This document shows positions 49,175 through 61,129 of a stretch of DNA of 64,000 bases, one piece after another. A program made the position numbers and the translations under genes. The first letter of the stretch is position 1, and each line of letters begins with the position of its first letter. The stretch comes from Tigriopus japonicus (taxonomy: Eukaryota; Arthropoda; Copepoda; Harpacticoida; Harpacticidae). The DNA lies in contig JAAGOF010000086.1 of the NCBI GenBank assembly GCA_010645155.1, positions 99,553 to 163,552 on the forward strand, written 5' to 3'. The notes under the pieces were generated by a model, which was not told where the DNA came from, searched no databases, and saw only the letters and a program-made list of their open reading frames with translations.

Positions 49175-49373
49175 CGGTAAATAGGTCACAAGGTAAATAG
49201 GTCACAGTAAAAAGGTCACCGTAAAACGGTCACGGTAAAAAGGTCACAAGGTAAATAGGTCACGGTAAAAAGGTCACAAGGTAAATAGGTCACAGTAAAA
49301 AGGTCACACGGTAAATAGGTCACGGTGAAAAGGTCACAGTAAATATGTCACAATAAAAGAAGTCACAAGGTAA
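49175..49373. repeat. Left arm tandem array, ~15-bp unit
   Basis: About 12 copies of GGTAAATAGGTCACA or GGTAAAAAGGTCACG, varying at a few positions. Confidence 0.85.
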
Positions 49374-50575
49374 GGAATTCAAAAGCAGAAAAAGGTACAA
49401 TAAAACTTTAAATTGAAATGATATTCATAATTTGTTGTTGAGCACATGGACTGTATGCCATACAATCTATGTACAGATGCCAGTATAGTTTTAATTTTTT
49501 AAATCTTCTCGTGTTTTGACGAAAAAACTTTTTTATACAAATTTTGTACTTGAAAGGGTCCTTAGTTAGAAGTTGGAAAAAAATTGTACCGATACTTATT
49601 GAAAATTTAATGAATTATAAATACAACAAACTAAAAAAGTTATATTGGATCTAATTATGACATGAAATACCTTGCCCTTGTGTCAGCAATGTGTTTTTTT
49701 AGCTGGAGAAGTATTTCTTTTATTCCAGAATCTTTTGAGGCCAGTTTTGAGATATAAAGGCAATGCAAAACACTTACTTTTGTACTTTTATAAGAGCCAC
49801 TCAGAAACACAATGTGTATGAAAGGGTATTGAGGTATGAGGTAAATAATTGAAACATACTTTTTCAATTATTTATTACTTAACGGAACTTTATTAGTTTA
49901 AGGATTTGTCATGAATTTTTTTTGAAGTGCAAGTTGTATGAAATACCCCAAAGGTATCATGACTCGATTATTATAATCCAAAGAAAGGGTGAAAAATGCC
50001 GCCATTTGGGCTGCCAATCAAGCAAGCCTCGTGATATTGCAAGAAAAGGACTTATCATTAATTCAAGCAATAATAAAAGATGTTGGTTTGTTCAGTGGAT
50101 TCGCAAGAATAAAATCTTATCTTGGCAATGACAATCACGCCATGGTCAGGAAGGTGAGAATGGGTTTTAAATGAATCCTCAAGAACTTCAGTAATATTCA
50201 GAACCCTTTGAATTTGACCCCCACATTTGCTTTTGTAGGATTCTATGAAAAATGTTAATTGAATGTTACAAAAATCGCCTCTAGATGGAGCCAAAAACAA
50301 GGGCAAAGTCCCGTGATTTCAGATCTATCCTCAACTTCGATTTTTGGTGTTAACTTTTGAACAGTAATAACTTCAAATAACCTATAACCTATGTTTTTGT
50401 TAGAGACACTTCTTATTATTTGATTTGCTGAATTATTTGTTGCTGTTTAGTGTCATACTGACGTTTCCTTAACGTCCAGTAAAGCCCACGATTGATAAAT
50501 TGTCTCAACCTCAGTTAAAGTACGATGTTCAGCCCAACAACATTATGTGTTTGTAATGATTACAAGAACTTTTCT

Positions 50576-50803
50576 CGTGTGACCTTTTTACCTTGTGACA
50601 TTATACTGTGACCTATTTACCTTGTGACCTTTTTAACCGTGACCTTTTTACTTTGTGACCTTTTTACCGTGACCTATTTACCTTGTGACCTTTTTACCGT
50701 GACCGTTTTACCTTGTGACCTTTTTACTGTGACCTATTTACCCCGTGACCTTTTTACTGTGACCTATTTACCTGTGACTGTTTTGCTTGTGACCTTTTTA
50801 CCT
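50576..50803. repeat. Right arm tandem array, inverted
   Basis: About 14 copies of TGTGACCTATTTACC or TGTGACCTTTTTACC, the reverse complement of the left-arm unit. The repetitive open frame through it is a by-product. Confidence 0.85.
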
Positions 50804-50828
50804 ACAATCAACACAATATAGGCTCTCA

Positions 50829-51391
50829 CGGTGAGTTTTTGAGCTCAAGAAGTCAATTTTAAATTCTAAAAAAATTGAGACCACTTTTGGGATGTGAATG
50901 TGATGCAGAACATTTATTTTAATTCGATTTAAAAAGTCAAGGGCAAAAACACCATGATGTTACTTAAAACGCACTCAAAAATAGATATTTCAAAAATTAC
51001 TTTGACTGAAGTCTTAGATGTACAAAGAGCAGTGTTATTCTCAAATATTTTAGAAATCTATTTCGCGGATCTATTTTCAACGGCCTTTTTGATCTGCATT
51101 CTCGCAGGACCAAACAAGAGAGTCATTATTATGCCACTATAGACAAACGGCTAAGTGTATTTGGACAATATTTTAGATAGACCCTTACATAAGACCACTT
51201 GAGAATTGGGTTGAAAAAAATGCTCAAACAATAACCTTTAAGCATGTTTTAAGTGACATTATGACATATTTTTGCCCGTGAAATAATTAGCAAAATTCAC
51301 ATTCAAATCCAGTATTGCATTAACACCTCAAAAGTGGTCTCAAAAGTTTTTGGAATTTAAAAATGACTTCTTGAGCTCAAATTCACACCGT
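50829..51391. mobile_element. Long-terminal-inverted-repeat element
   Basis: The left end (GAGTTTTTGAGCTCAAGAAG…) recurs inverted at the right (CTTCTTGAGCTCAAATTCAC), with about 70 bp matching. GCTCTCA flanks both ends (50822-50828, 51392-51398). A truncated copy lies at 12118-12480. It abuts the foldback element on its left by only a few bases. Confidence 0.75.
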
Positions 51392-52331
51392 GCTCTCAAA
51401 ATTTAGTTTCCCGTTAACCTGGGGAGTTACATAGAGTTGAATACTAGCATTTGTATGGGGGTTCCAATGGCCGCTTTTTGCCATCAGTGTATTCAGAGGT
51501 TGGTAACCTAAATATGAACTTTAACTTCAACCAAATAGTATGCTGTAAATCACGATCCACAATTTCATCATATTTAGATCGAAGACAGGGGCTCAAGATT
51601 TCGATTATGTTCACTCTTATGTTCTAAATTATGAGACTCCAGGTTTTTTCTACCCCTATGTTCTCATAACAATAACCAAAATTATTTGACAAGGCGCAAA
51701 TTTCTTTTTTCAATTCTCTGTGGCAAAATCATTCTTCACTTTATTTTGCTTGACTCAGCTCTGTGATTGAAGTTTTGAAATATATGTGGATGGTTTTATC
51801 TTCAACTTTGACTTACCTTGTCGATTTGCGTTCAAGATCGAAACTGACCCCGATCTGCAAAAGCAAGGAAAATGTGCCAACGAAGAAAGCTCTCGCATTA
51901 CAAGACAAAAAACGTTCTGACGTCAAAGAAATTGGAATTGAACAATGATTTAACAAAACTGAACTGTTTTTAATTGCTGTGAAAGCTAAGTATAAAGGCG
52001 TATAATTGGAACAGTTGCTTTGTTTGTTACCAAGAGAAATTGAGAATCATTATTTGTTGGCACTACGCCATAATTTTAGTCCAACGATGCGAGGAATGCC
52101 AAGTTTGTTTTTGCCAAAACTTTCAACTAAGCACTAACAGGATCCACTTCTGACTGAGCGTTTTTGTGGCGTTCTTGTTCAAACTTCGATATTTCACATG
52201 ATTTTGGAGCGATGTAATTGACAATTTTTTTACCATTGGTTTAAAATCGATAGCCTTGTTCTCAAAACTCTCGAAGCTCATGTGAAAGAAGCGTCTTTAG
52301 AACACGAGCGACGGTGGCTTCTTTATAAAGC

Positions 52332-52336
52332 NNNNN
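52332..52336. other. Assembly gap (5 N)
   Basis: Five N between CTTTATAAAGC and GGTTTGTTG; probably a contig join of unknown size. Confidence 0.95.
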
Positions 52337-52626
52337 GGTTTGTTGTGCGTTGAGGTTCAGAGAATTATCACGAGATGGTGCTGATCCACGCGTCAAATTG
52401 GAAAAATCAGAGCGAGTCATATACATAACTTTTGAAGTCACTCATGTTTGAAATCAAGATGACATGATCTTAAAAGTTATTGTATCGTGTAGAGGGAATC
52501 ATCCCCTCCCAAATCCACATATTTTGGGCTGATGTAGTTGATTTGAACTCAAATTATGGGACTCGGAAGATTCTCGTTGCCCGTCTAGGTTGAGAGATGT
52601 GAGTTTATCCTGACAATGGTTTTGGT

Positions 52627-52875
52627 TGCGCAACGGGGCTTAAACGGGCTTAAACAGCAAAACAAACGATCAGGAATGCGGGATTAAAAAATACAACATT
52701 TTTCATAGCATGTAACTCATGAGGGTAGTCTGTAAAATGCGAAAACCCTTGTTCTTCCAATCTTGGTTTTTGCATTCCACAGACCACCTTTGCGACTTGG
52801 ATGCTTTGAAAACTGCCGGATTTTATAATCCCGGATTCTTGATCCTTTGTTTTGTTATTTAAGCCCCGTTGCGCA
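52627..52875. mobile_element. Inverted-repeat element (MITE)
   Basis: Left TGCGCAACGGGGCTTAAA and right TTTAAGCCCCGTTGCGCA. The similarity continues inward for about 65 bp (AACAAAACAAA…GATCA…GGGATTA). No coding content and no clear target duplication. Confidence 0.7.
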
Positions 52876-53430
52876 TCGATGATCGAAAGGAGTTTTTGAG
52901 CGAAAATTCTGATCTCAGCAACACTGACTTCATTAAATGTAATTAATTTTTGGTGCAAGTACTTGGAAATATTATCGAAATCACGTAATAACAATTTTAT
53001 CACTGATCTGGTGTGTATACAGTTGGGCTTTGGAACGTCAATTGCATGAACTTAGGCGTAAATGAATAGATTAAAATGGAACAAAGAATTTCAGCATGTC
53101 TTTTCTTGGAAAATGTTCATGTTTCCCTTGAATTGGTGTCAAATATGAACAAGTTAGCCAAGAGTCGATTTACACTTAATTACATTTGACGTATAGTATT
53201 GGAAACGAATTGCCTAATGAGCACGAATTAGCCACTAGTACATATGTCAAATAAAAACAAAGTTAAAAAAATGCCTCTTTTAAAGGAACGTTTTCAGTAG
53301 AGTTATATTTAAAATTAGATTTGCAAATCCAATAATTGTTCTGATGGCCAGAAAGCTTCTTCAATCTAATAGTAATCTTTTCTTTCTGTGTCGATCGAGC
53401 AACTCTACGAGTAAAAGTTAATTCAACGGT

Positions 53431-54260
53431 GTACACGGTACTGAAAAAAATTATATCAAGTTTCAATGGAAATTCCCAAAGTCAGTGTTTCTCAAAGTCA
53501 GGTCTAGATTAAAAGTTATATACCTAAAAACCCATTAAATAAATTAATTTTTGAAAATCTAGTCAGTACACTTTTTCGAACTGTGGCTTTTGAATTATGG
53601 AAAGGTTATATTGATAAGTCCTCAATGCAAATTTTGTAAAATTCATTAAGGTTTAAAAAATCAATTTTGGTCCATTTGACCATGGTCCTTCGAGAAATAT
53701 CGAATTCTCACAAAATACAAAGACACATCTGTTCAGCATTTTTTTAAATTTTCATTTGAAAACCTAAGCGAATGTACTGAAATCAATGGAAACATAGTTT
53801 TTCAAAAATATGCATTTTAGCGTGTTAAGTTTTAATAAATGTTATTTTAAAATGTTACAATAAAACACAGAAAAATGAAGATTTTTTATTTTCTATTTTG
53901 ACATCAAAAATATATATCATTTGTTTGGGAATTCGAGTTTTCATATACCCGGAACGTTTTACCGCTTTTTTGGGCCAAAAATGAACCGGTTAAACTCAAA
54001 TAACTCAGCAGCTGAGCAACATTTTTTAAGCAATTTCGATTCGAACGGTATCTAAATCTGCTCTTAAAGTGTTCTGACTAGATTTTCAAAAATTACTTTA
54101 TTTAATAGGTTTTTAGGTATATAACTTTTAATCTAGACCTGACTTTGAGAAACTCAGTAAATCAAAGTTGTTCCTCTTGGTTTCCTGAATCTGAATCACA
54201 TTTCATCGTGTTTGGGAATTTCCATTGAAACTTGATATGATTTTTTAAGTACCGTGTGTA
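53431..54260. mobile_element. Long-inverted-repeat element
   Basis: The left end has CACGGTACTGAAAAAAATTA and TTTCAATGGAAATTCCCAAA, then TTTCTCAAAGTCAGGTCTAG. All recur inverted between about 54065 and 54260, where the right arm has an extra ~50 bp. The AT-rich interior is about 480 bp with no gene. Confidence 0.7.
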
Positions 54261-54989
54261 GATTGTATTTTGTTTCCGCAAAACCGCAACTGACAATCAA
54301 TTTATTACATTGAGCTGAAATTGGTGAGGTTGAACTTTCTCTGAAGTTTTTATTTGGTTGGAAAATTGAAAAAAAAAAAAAACGCTTAAAGAGCTTGAAA
54401 TCCAAGAAAATCCAAACTTTTGGCCAATTAAACGGGAAAAGGCTAATAAAACTGCGCGATTAGACGAAAACAGACGAGTAAAATCCAAATTAGACGAAAA
54501 AAAATTCGCGACGAAAAAAGGTCAAAAGGACGAAAAAAGACGAATAAGTTTATTCGTCTCAAGTTCCTGTCCCTAATCATTACTATTGTTTTTGTAGAAG
54601 AGCGAACAAACCGATTGAAAATTTTGACATGAAGGATTAAATTGAACTTGAAATTCAAGATGGGTTTACAGTTACACTCAGTTTCCATTTTAACCTCAAA
54701 GAAGCGTTGACTGATTCAGACCTCGCATTTCAGTACCGACCAAATATTAACGAAAATTGAATTAATGATGAAGATTTTTATTTCAGGAATGATTGTTATT
54801 TTGTTTGCTCAGCTATTTTAGTCGCAGATTAAGAGGTTAAGAACTAAAGTTGGCCAGAAAATGCATAGAAGATATCAATTTGCTCCAACAAATACATGTA
54901 TGTATTCCTCAGATTCTGGATATGCTATAACTTAATTTCACCAGAACCTAGGCAAAAAATGAATACAGATTTGCGTGACAGGAGCCTAT

Positions 54990-55205
54990 ATAGAGTGGCC
55001 ACGCGTACTAGCGCGTTCTTAAAAGTGCCGAGTGTAAGTGCTTCCCCAGACGGCGTAGGTTCGAATCCTGTTGGGGGTCGGATTGAAGCTGTCGGGAGAA
55101 ATCCTTGCATCAAGGCTAGTTCGAACAATGAAGTCCTCCTCTCTTCTGTATCGGGCTCCTTCATTGTTCAATTTGTTGCCTATTTGCCTTTTTCGGGAGG
55201 CGGGA
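54990..55205 (+). repeat. tRNA-derived SINE-like sequence
   Basis: GAGTGGCCACGCGTACTAGC resembles a tRNA-Leu/Ser box A region. GGTTCGAATCC at 55058-55068 is a perfect box B. The flanking bases do not form an acceptor stem, so this is not an intact tRNA gene. About 120 bp of body follows, ending in an A/T-rich tail with AATAAA. Confidence 0.55.
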
Positions 55206-55235
55206 ATAAAATATTTTTATTTTAAAAATATGTAG

Positions 55236-55362
55236 GAGCTGATCCTCTAACAGCATTTAAGGCAGGATTGGACAAATTTTTAAAAACTATTCCTGACCAA
55301 CCCACTATACAAGGGTTGTATAGATCTGCCAACAGTAACTCATTGGTAGATCAAATTTGATA
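55236..55362 (+). mobile_element. 5'-truncated non-LTR retrotransposon tail, copy 3
   Basis: Reads AFKAGLDKFLKTIPDQPTIQ, then GLYRSANSNSLVDQI and a TGA stop. The intact frame makes it the best-preserved of the three copies. The pattern is that of the last codons of a LINE reverse-transcriptase ORF. It starts about 30 bp after the SINE-like tail. Confidence 0.7.
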
Positions 55363-55375
55363 TAAACATTAATTA

Positions 55376-56994
55376 TTGAAACTATAATAATGATTAACTC
55401 TCTTTACAGGGAATCCCATTCCTTGTAGCGGTATTGAAAAATCCGCCCCCCCCCCCAAAAAAAAAAATATGTATATATGCAACACAAAAGAGAAGAAAAG
55501 AGAAAAAAAGAGTAAAAGTATTCGAGAGAAGTGTTTCAAAAATTTGAAACTTTAAATTCTAAATGGGAAACTTTATAACAGAAGTTCAGTATTCTATCAC
55601 GTTGGACCATATTCAGGATTTGGATGTTTTGCTTGACATGCCTTTTTTTGAGCGGGGAAAAACAAGAAGTATCAAGATGCAAAAAAATCCGAACGACTAA
55701 GTGTTTTGTAAGCAAGTAAAGCAATCCTTGATTTTGCAAGGTTTAATTTTGAATGAAGAAGCCCTCTTCATTTCGGACCGTGAATGACATTTTATTCAAA
55801 TTTATGGGTCTTTACCTCCCTAGGATTTACATGCTAGCAACATGAATTGCAAAAAAAATATTTCAGTAGAAACTGCTCAAAAATGCACGCAAATGTTAAA
55901 AAGAGAGTGCACATGTAAGATACTTAAGCTTTTACCCGGGTATTTAATTCAAATTAAACTTGAGCTTCCACACAACCTGAATGCCTTTCATATTTATTTT
56001 CAAAATCAGTAAAAAATGCAGGAAAATGCAAATGAGACGTTTTGCATTTTCCTTACGGCTCTACTTATTGAAATAAATGAGAGGTTGCGTCAAATCTCCT
56101 CCATACGCTGATATTTGATAAAGGTTTGCTTCCTAAATTTGTTTTATATCGCACAACTAATGGTCTTTTGGTCCATATCAAACATTCTCTTGCCTATTTA
56201 CAAATAAATAAATGAGATACGCCAAGGATTTCTAGAATGAACCTGCAAATTCTAGCTCTTTATGCACCTTAGGAATCGCTTGAGCTTGTCCCAAACAATG
56301 AGGAGATTTACTTTAATGCATTACTGCCCCATCAAATACAAGTATCCCGAAATAAACCCAGGATTCTCTTACTATTCGCAATTAATCCTTTACCGAGGAT
56401 GGCTCAAGCCAGGATTACTTGCAAAACAATGCAGCATCCCATGAAAATTCGACTTAACAATTTTGATATGTCGCAAAAGCTTCACTTGGTAAACGAATGA
56501 ACCCACTACTGTGTATGTTTTTAAATCCATCCATCCCCATGACATTGTTTCATGCCTGCTTTCCATTAACATATTTGGTTACAGACATGTTTCGACTTTG
56601 AATCACGCAACCTCGAGTATCCTTTTCTATTAGATTTCTGTCCAGGGTTTGAAAATTGTAACACATTCACTTAAACAATCAAGTGTCAAGGCTAAAATCA
56701 AGTCCAAATCTTTATTTGAAAGTCAAGTTACAACACTTGTTCATGAATTGGATTGTTGAATGAGGCCGTAACAGCAAAACAACCCACCAGGGTATCTTTT
56801 ATCGCTAAAACTAATTCTGCGAGGGTTTCAGAGGCCCGATGTTGGTTCCTTCACAAGGTTATTATCTTTTCTATTATTAGTTCATTGATACGGCGGAGAA
56901 AAAAGAAGCAGTGTGATGGTCACATAATCCGTTTGATTGAAGGAGTTCTCTTTAGTTATACATGTAATCAGGGCAAAAATCAAATCGATGTTGT
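55376..56994. other. Intergenic, no gene recognised
   Basis: AT-rich, with a C/A homopolymer stretch near 55447-55468 and no supported coding exon. The right edge leads to the cyclophilin poly(A) site. Confidence 0.45.
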
Positions 56995-57011
56995 TTTATT
57001 CATCTTCATGT

Positions 57012-59153
57012 TTACATTTGTCCGCTCTTCTCGACGACGATCTTGGCCGAGCATTTGCCACTCTGGGAGCCGTAAGACTCGATCTATAACAAAAAAACGA
57101 AGAATATTCAATCACAAAGGCCAAGCAAGATCACTACTGGCATGAATTATAAAGCTTTCTTTCTGTCTGACAGATAGTCGAGACCGTGAAAAGAATGAGC
57201 CATCACGGTCTCAACCAACTCTCGTTATTTGCTTTCGCATCATTCGGGAACCCGATCACAACGGGCAAGTGCGACAGGAAGGTTTGGATGCCTTGATTTC
57301 AATTTCAGCCTTCAATTCTCAAAAACGCACCTTTTTGACGACGTCCATGCCTTCGACGACCTGTCCGAAAACGACGTGCTTGCCGTCTAACCAGGAGGTC
57401 TTGGCGGTGCAGATGAAGAATTGGGATCCGTTGGTGTTGGGTCCGGCATTGGCCATGGACAGGATGCCGGGTCCAGTGTGTCGGAGGGTGAAGTTCTCGT
57501 CCTCGAACTTGTTGCCGTAGATGCTCTTGCCGCCGGTTCCGTTGTGGTTGGTGAAGTCCCCACCTTGGCACATGAAGTTGGGGATCACACGGTGGAACGT
57601 GGACCCTTGGAACCCGAAGCCTTTCTCACCGGTGCACAGGGCGCGGAAGTTTTCCGCCGTTTTCGGCACCACATCCGTTCTCAACTGGAGGGAAAAGGAA
57701 ACGCGGTTTCAAACGCAATTCAAGTGTCTACCGTTTCGTAAAAGGCCTGGTAGATGGCGCCTCATCAGAGGCGATTTCAAACCCTGTTCAAACTAGCGGA
57801 GAGTACAGTCATAAAGTGCGCCATCTAGTGAATTTCATGCGGCAACGGCGCGCAGTTCCCATGGTACACATATTTTTGAAGATCGCAACCGTCAACCAAC
57901 AGTTTTGGACAATTTGAAGAGCCTTAAATCTTGACAGAGTATTGTAAATGGACCTGTGGTGGTTGTTGGTTGAAATTTGTTTGGAAATCTGACTACTGAA
58001 AAGGTAATTCAGGCATGATCTATGCCAAAATTCAGTAGAAAAACACTTAAAAATACTATTTGGAGATCCCCCATTAACATTTTAGGTATTTAAAATTGTC
58101 CAAAACTGATGGCTGACAGATGCAATCATCAAAAATATGCGTTTCATGGGAACTGCAAGCTCTTGCCGCATGGAATCCACTAGATGGCGCAAATTATGAC
58201 CGTACTCTGTTATTATAGTCGACATCAATATCATATTGAACCACGACTGTAGGTTTCTCTTTGGACCCGCGCTTTAAAATCGGTATAGGATGTTCATCGA
58301 AATGCTTTCGCACAAAACGTATAATAAAAACGAGAATGTCAGGACTCGATCAAAGCGTGGTCAATGTCCCTTGTGTAAGATTCAGAGTCGCAGGACAATG
58401 AGATGCTTTTATATCGACAATGATTGTGCACAAAAAGAAGCCCCTAGCAACAATCAATGAGTGGTTCGATTAGGAAAATCTTTCAATACGGGGACCGTTG
58501 ATCGAATTTTATTTGGTCGAACCACTTCAGAAAATTTAACCAACGGTTTACTTGGTCTACCCATGAATTCATGCTCGTTGAAGTGATAGCTCCAACCCTT
58601 GGCCCCCAGATATTTCATATCTAAATGCTTAACCCAAGTCAAAAGAGATTCATGACATCATGCCCCCTTTCTAGCCAATATTCATGCACCCAGGGACAGG
58701 CGCATCCCCATTTCCCCATGTTCACCGATTCAAAATTGGCACCATGACCTAAGTCGGCCACACCCTCCCTCGTTTAAAAGCCAGATTTGTACCTTCCTCA
58801 ATCACTCTAGCTAGGTTGAGTGACCCTGAATGGAAGGAATCAAATCCAATGACCCACGAACGAGCTCGGCTTTCTGCCTTGCCGTCAAGTCATGCTTGAA
58901 AGGCCTGAATGGCTTGAAACTTGAAAAACCGGCATTTCATGACGGACGAAAAGAGTTTCAACTCTTAAAATGCCTCTAGAAATCCGGGTTGTACCGATAA
59001 ATCCACGATCAGGCGAATGTTTTATTCTAGCCAAGGATATTAAGAGAATGAAGGGTCGTTTGGGGTGTGTGCTGGCTTACTGACCTCCATGACAATCTTG
59101 CCCACGGGTTTGCCGCCAGCGGACATGTCGAAAAATACGCGAGGAAGGGCCAT
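57012..59153 (-). CDS. PPIA: Cyclophilin A-type peptidyl-prolyl cis-trans isomerase
   Basis: Exons 59153-59085, 57684-57331 and 57083-57012, all phase 0, give 164 residues, the normal length for a single-domain cytosolic cyclophilin. It starts [20 protein letters not shown] and contains [15 protein letters not shown], with the catalytic Arg55 plus Phe60, Met61 and Gln63. It also has NTNGSQFFI (Phe113) and [11 protein letters not shown] with the cyclosporin-contacting Trp121 and His126. The numbering equals human PPIA. It catalyses proline isomerisation in protein folding and is cyclosporin-sensitive by residue content. There is no signal peptide or extra domain. An AATAAA lies at 57000-56995 on the minus strand. 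The 1.4-kb first intron contains a long-inverted-repeat element. Confidence 0.97.
57800..58208. mobile_element. Long-inverted-repeat element in cyclophilin intron 1
   Basis: Left AGAGTACAGTCATAAAGTGC with GCGCCATCTAGTG and CAGTTTTGGACAATTT recurs inverted on the right (AAATTGTCCAAAACTGATGG…CACTAGATGGCGC…GACCGTACTCT). Arms are about 130 bp; the interior has no gene. Confidence 0.75.
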
Positions 59154-59632
59154 TTTGACTGGGATGCACGAGATTTCACGAGATTCTGAACTCGAACAAT
59201 GAGACAATAAAGAGTCGAGTTTGTTGAAACGGCGAGAGATTCGTTCGTTCTTTCGGTAAGTCGGAACGAGTTGAACAACTGTCGCCGGGAAATGAGAGGC
59301 AGAAATGTCGTGGATGGGCTGCCAACGGGAGGATGTATGAGGCGATCAGCGAGCGATCGATCGAGCCCAACCAACGACGCTTCAACGAGTGTTGCCAAAA
59401 GCACTGGCTTGATTCGGAGAGAAAAACGACCAAATGAGGATCACGGCAATGTTTGAAGGTTTTGGAGGAATATATGGTTGGTTTTTTATGAGTATTACCA
59501 TGGGACAGAGTTCAAAATAAAGAAGGGTCTTTTTCCCGGTGGTACCTTTTCCTTCATAGCGGCGACGGGTGCAATGATTCTGGAGTTATTTTTATCTCCA
59601 GTTTTCCAATTCCTTTACCAAAGGCTGATCTA

Positions 59633-59742
59633 CATGTCAAATAATTGACAAATATGATTGGCCCACCTAGTAATGAGTCATACATGATACATGTCGACAA
59701 CTATGTCAAGTCGTTTGATGAATTATTGGACGGGTAGACTAA
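59633..59742. mobile_element. Short inverted-repeat element, relative of the 22588 family
   Basis: Left GATCTACATGTCAAATAATT and right GAATTATTGGACGGGTAGAC are inverted relatives, ~110 bp in all. Confidence 0.5.
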
Positions 59743-59829
59743 AGGGCCCATTACACGGGACGATTTACATCGCAGTTTGAGGCAAACTTTGACAACAAGA
59801 TGTGCAATCTCGTAACATCTCACAGAAAC

Positions 59830-60122
59830 TAGAGGGCTATCAGAGAAACGCCACTCCAAAAATATTCATGAGTCACCAAGCCTCATTTTGTGTGCAATGG
59901 GATTTGACATTGAACACGCTAAGTTACATGATTCACAATCCAAACTTGCGTTTTTAGGGAGTCAGTGGCAAAATTGGTCATTCAACTGCTTTGATCAAAC
60001 AAGAGCAATGTATGATGAATCGAGTCACTTGACACCCTTGACACACTGCCGGATCAATAAAGTGTGTTCAAAACAAATCTCTACTGACTGTCCTGGAGTG
60101 ACATTTCTCTGTTAGCCCTCTA
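59830..60122. mobile_element. hAT-like MITE
   Basis: Inverted ends TAGAGGGCTATCAGAGAAAC and CATTTCTCTGTTAGCCCTCTA (one base offset). Exact 8-bp duplication ACAGAAAC at 59822-59829 and 60123-60130. The open frame inside it is not a gene. Confidence 0.88.
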
Positions 60123-61129
60123 ACAGAAACCTCCTTGCTTGTCAATGGAAAATTAGTGTCGTGACTTTGAAGTGTGTCTTGATCTGCAATGCAATATGTG
60201 TGGTGTAATCCAACCATAAAACTAATAGAAAAATATGCGTGCATGCTGAAGGCAAAGCATCAGGTGATGGTTGAGAGTCTAGTCTGCAGGTTCCATTTTC
60301 TTGACCTTTTCTTGTAAAGCTAAACTTCTTGTGTAAAAGACTACCAGTTTGCATAAAAGCACTTTTTTAAGTCAATGAGTAGTTATCAATCAATGCAACT
60401 GATTCTGAATTCTGACCAATCCATTTAACCTACACTACAGAATGATTTCAGACATGATGTCATTGCAGAAGAACTCAGAAACATGTTTTGAAGGGTTAAC
60501 TCTGGTTTGACAGAATCAATCCAATATTGAGTATGGCAAGACACTTACCCTGGAATGCTAAATCCTCAGGCAGTGAGGTTGGGAAGGATTTTCAGGTTAA
60601 ATTTAATCCAACATGACTTGGACGAGCCGATTTTGTTCACCTTTATTCCCAATGCCAAAATTTGATTCTTCAAAAATGTTGTTTCCTACATTTTTACATT
60701 AAAAAATAGATGTCTGAATGACTTTATAGGCAACAAAGAAATTGGGAGACACCTTCGACAGCACTGAAGAGCTGAGATTATTGCTTCTTTACTCAACCAT
60801 TTCAATTTTTTTCTCTCATTAGCTCAAGATTTCATTTAAAAGCGTAAATTTTGGACTTTTTGCCATTTTGGTTCATAAAAAGTTTGCCCAAAATATATCT
60901 TCAAATTAAACATAGGCATGAAAGAAATCAGCAGTACAAATTAGAACAGACTTAAACAAGAAATTATAAAAGAATAAAGTCTCATGAACCTGAACTTAGA
61001 GTCCATTTCTACTAGTTCTTTGAAATATTATATCCAATTCAATAACCATCAATGCAATACAATTGTGTGCCTTTTGTTTACTTATTACCTAATATTTTTG
61101 TCAAATTCTGGATAAACTATTACTTTCAG

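Larger units (their letters stand above)
49169..50807. mobile_element. Foldback element 2 with tandem-repeat arms
   Basis: The 10-bp direct repeats TCAACACAAT at 49159-49168 and 50808-50817 flank two arms of the same ~15-bp unit in opposite orientation, with about 1.2 kb of unique AT-rich sequence between them. The interior has short frames only and no transposase I recognise. Same architecture as the element at 2767-3736 but an unrelated unit sequence. Confidence 0.8.

Noticed and set aside
49175..49373. Regular short repeats resembling a CRISPR array
   Set aside because: Eukaryotic DNA; the units are contiguous without unique spacers and have an inverted partner array, which marks foldback arms.
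54990..55075. Functional tRNA gene
   Set aside because: Box B is perfect, but the sequences where the acceptor stem should be do not pair.
57421..57796. Open frames antisense to cyclophilin exon 2
   Set aside because: The minus strand encodes an unambiguous cyclophilin with all active-site residues.
59888..60115. 75-codon open frame
   Set aside because: Lies wholly inside a hAT-like MITE with an exact target duplication.
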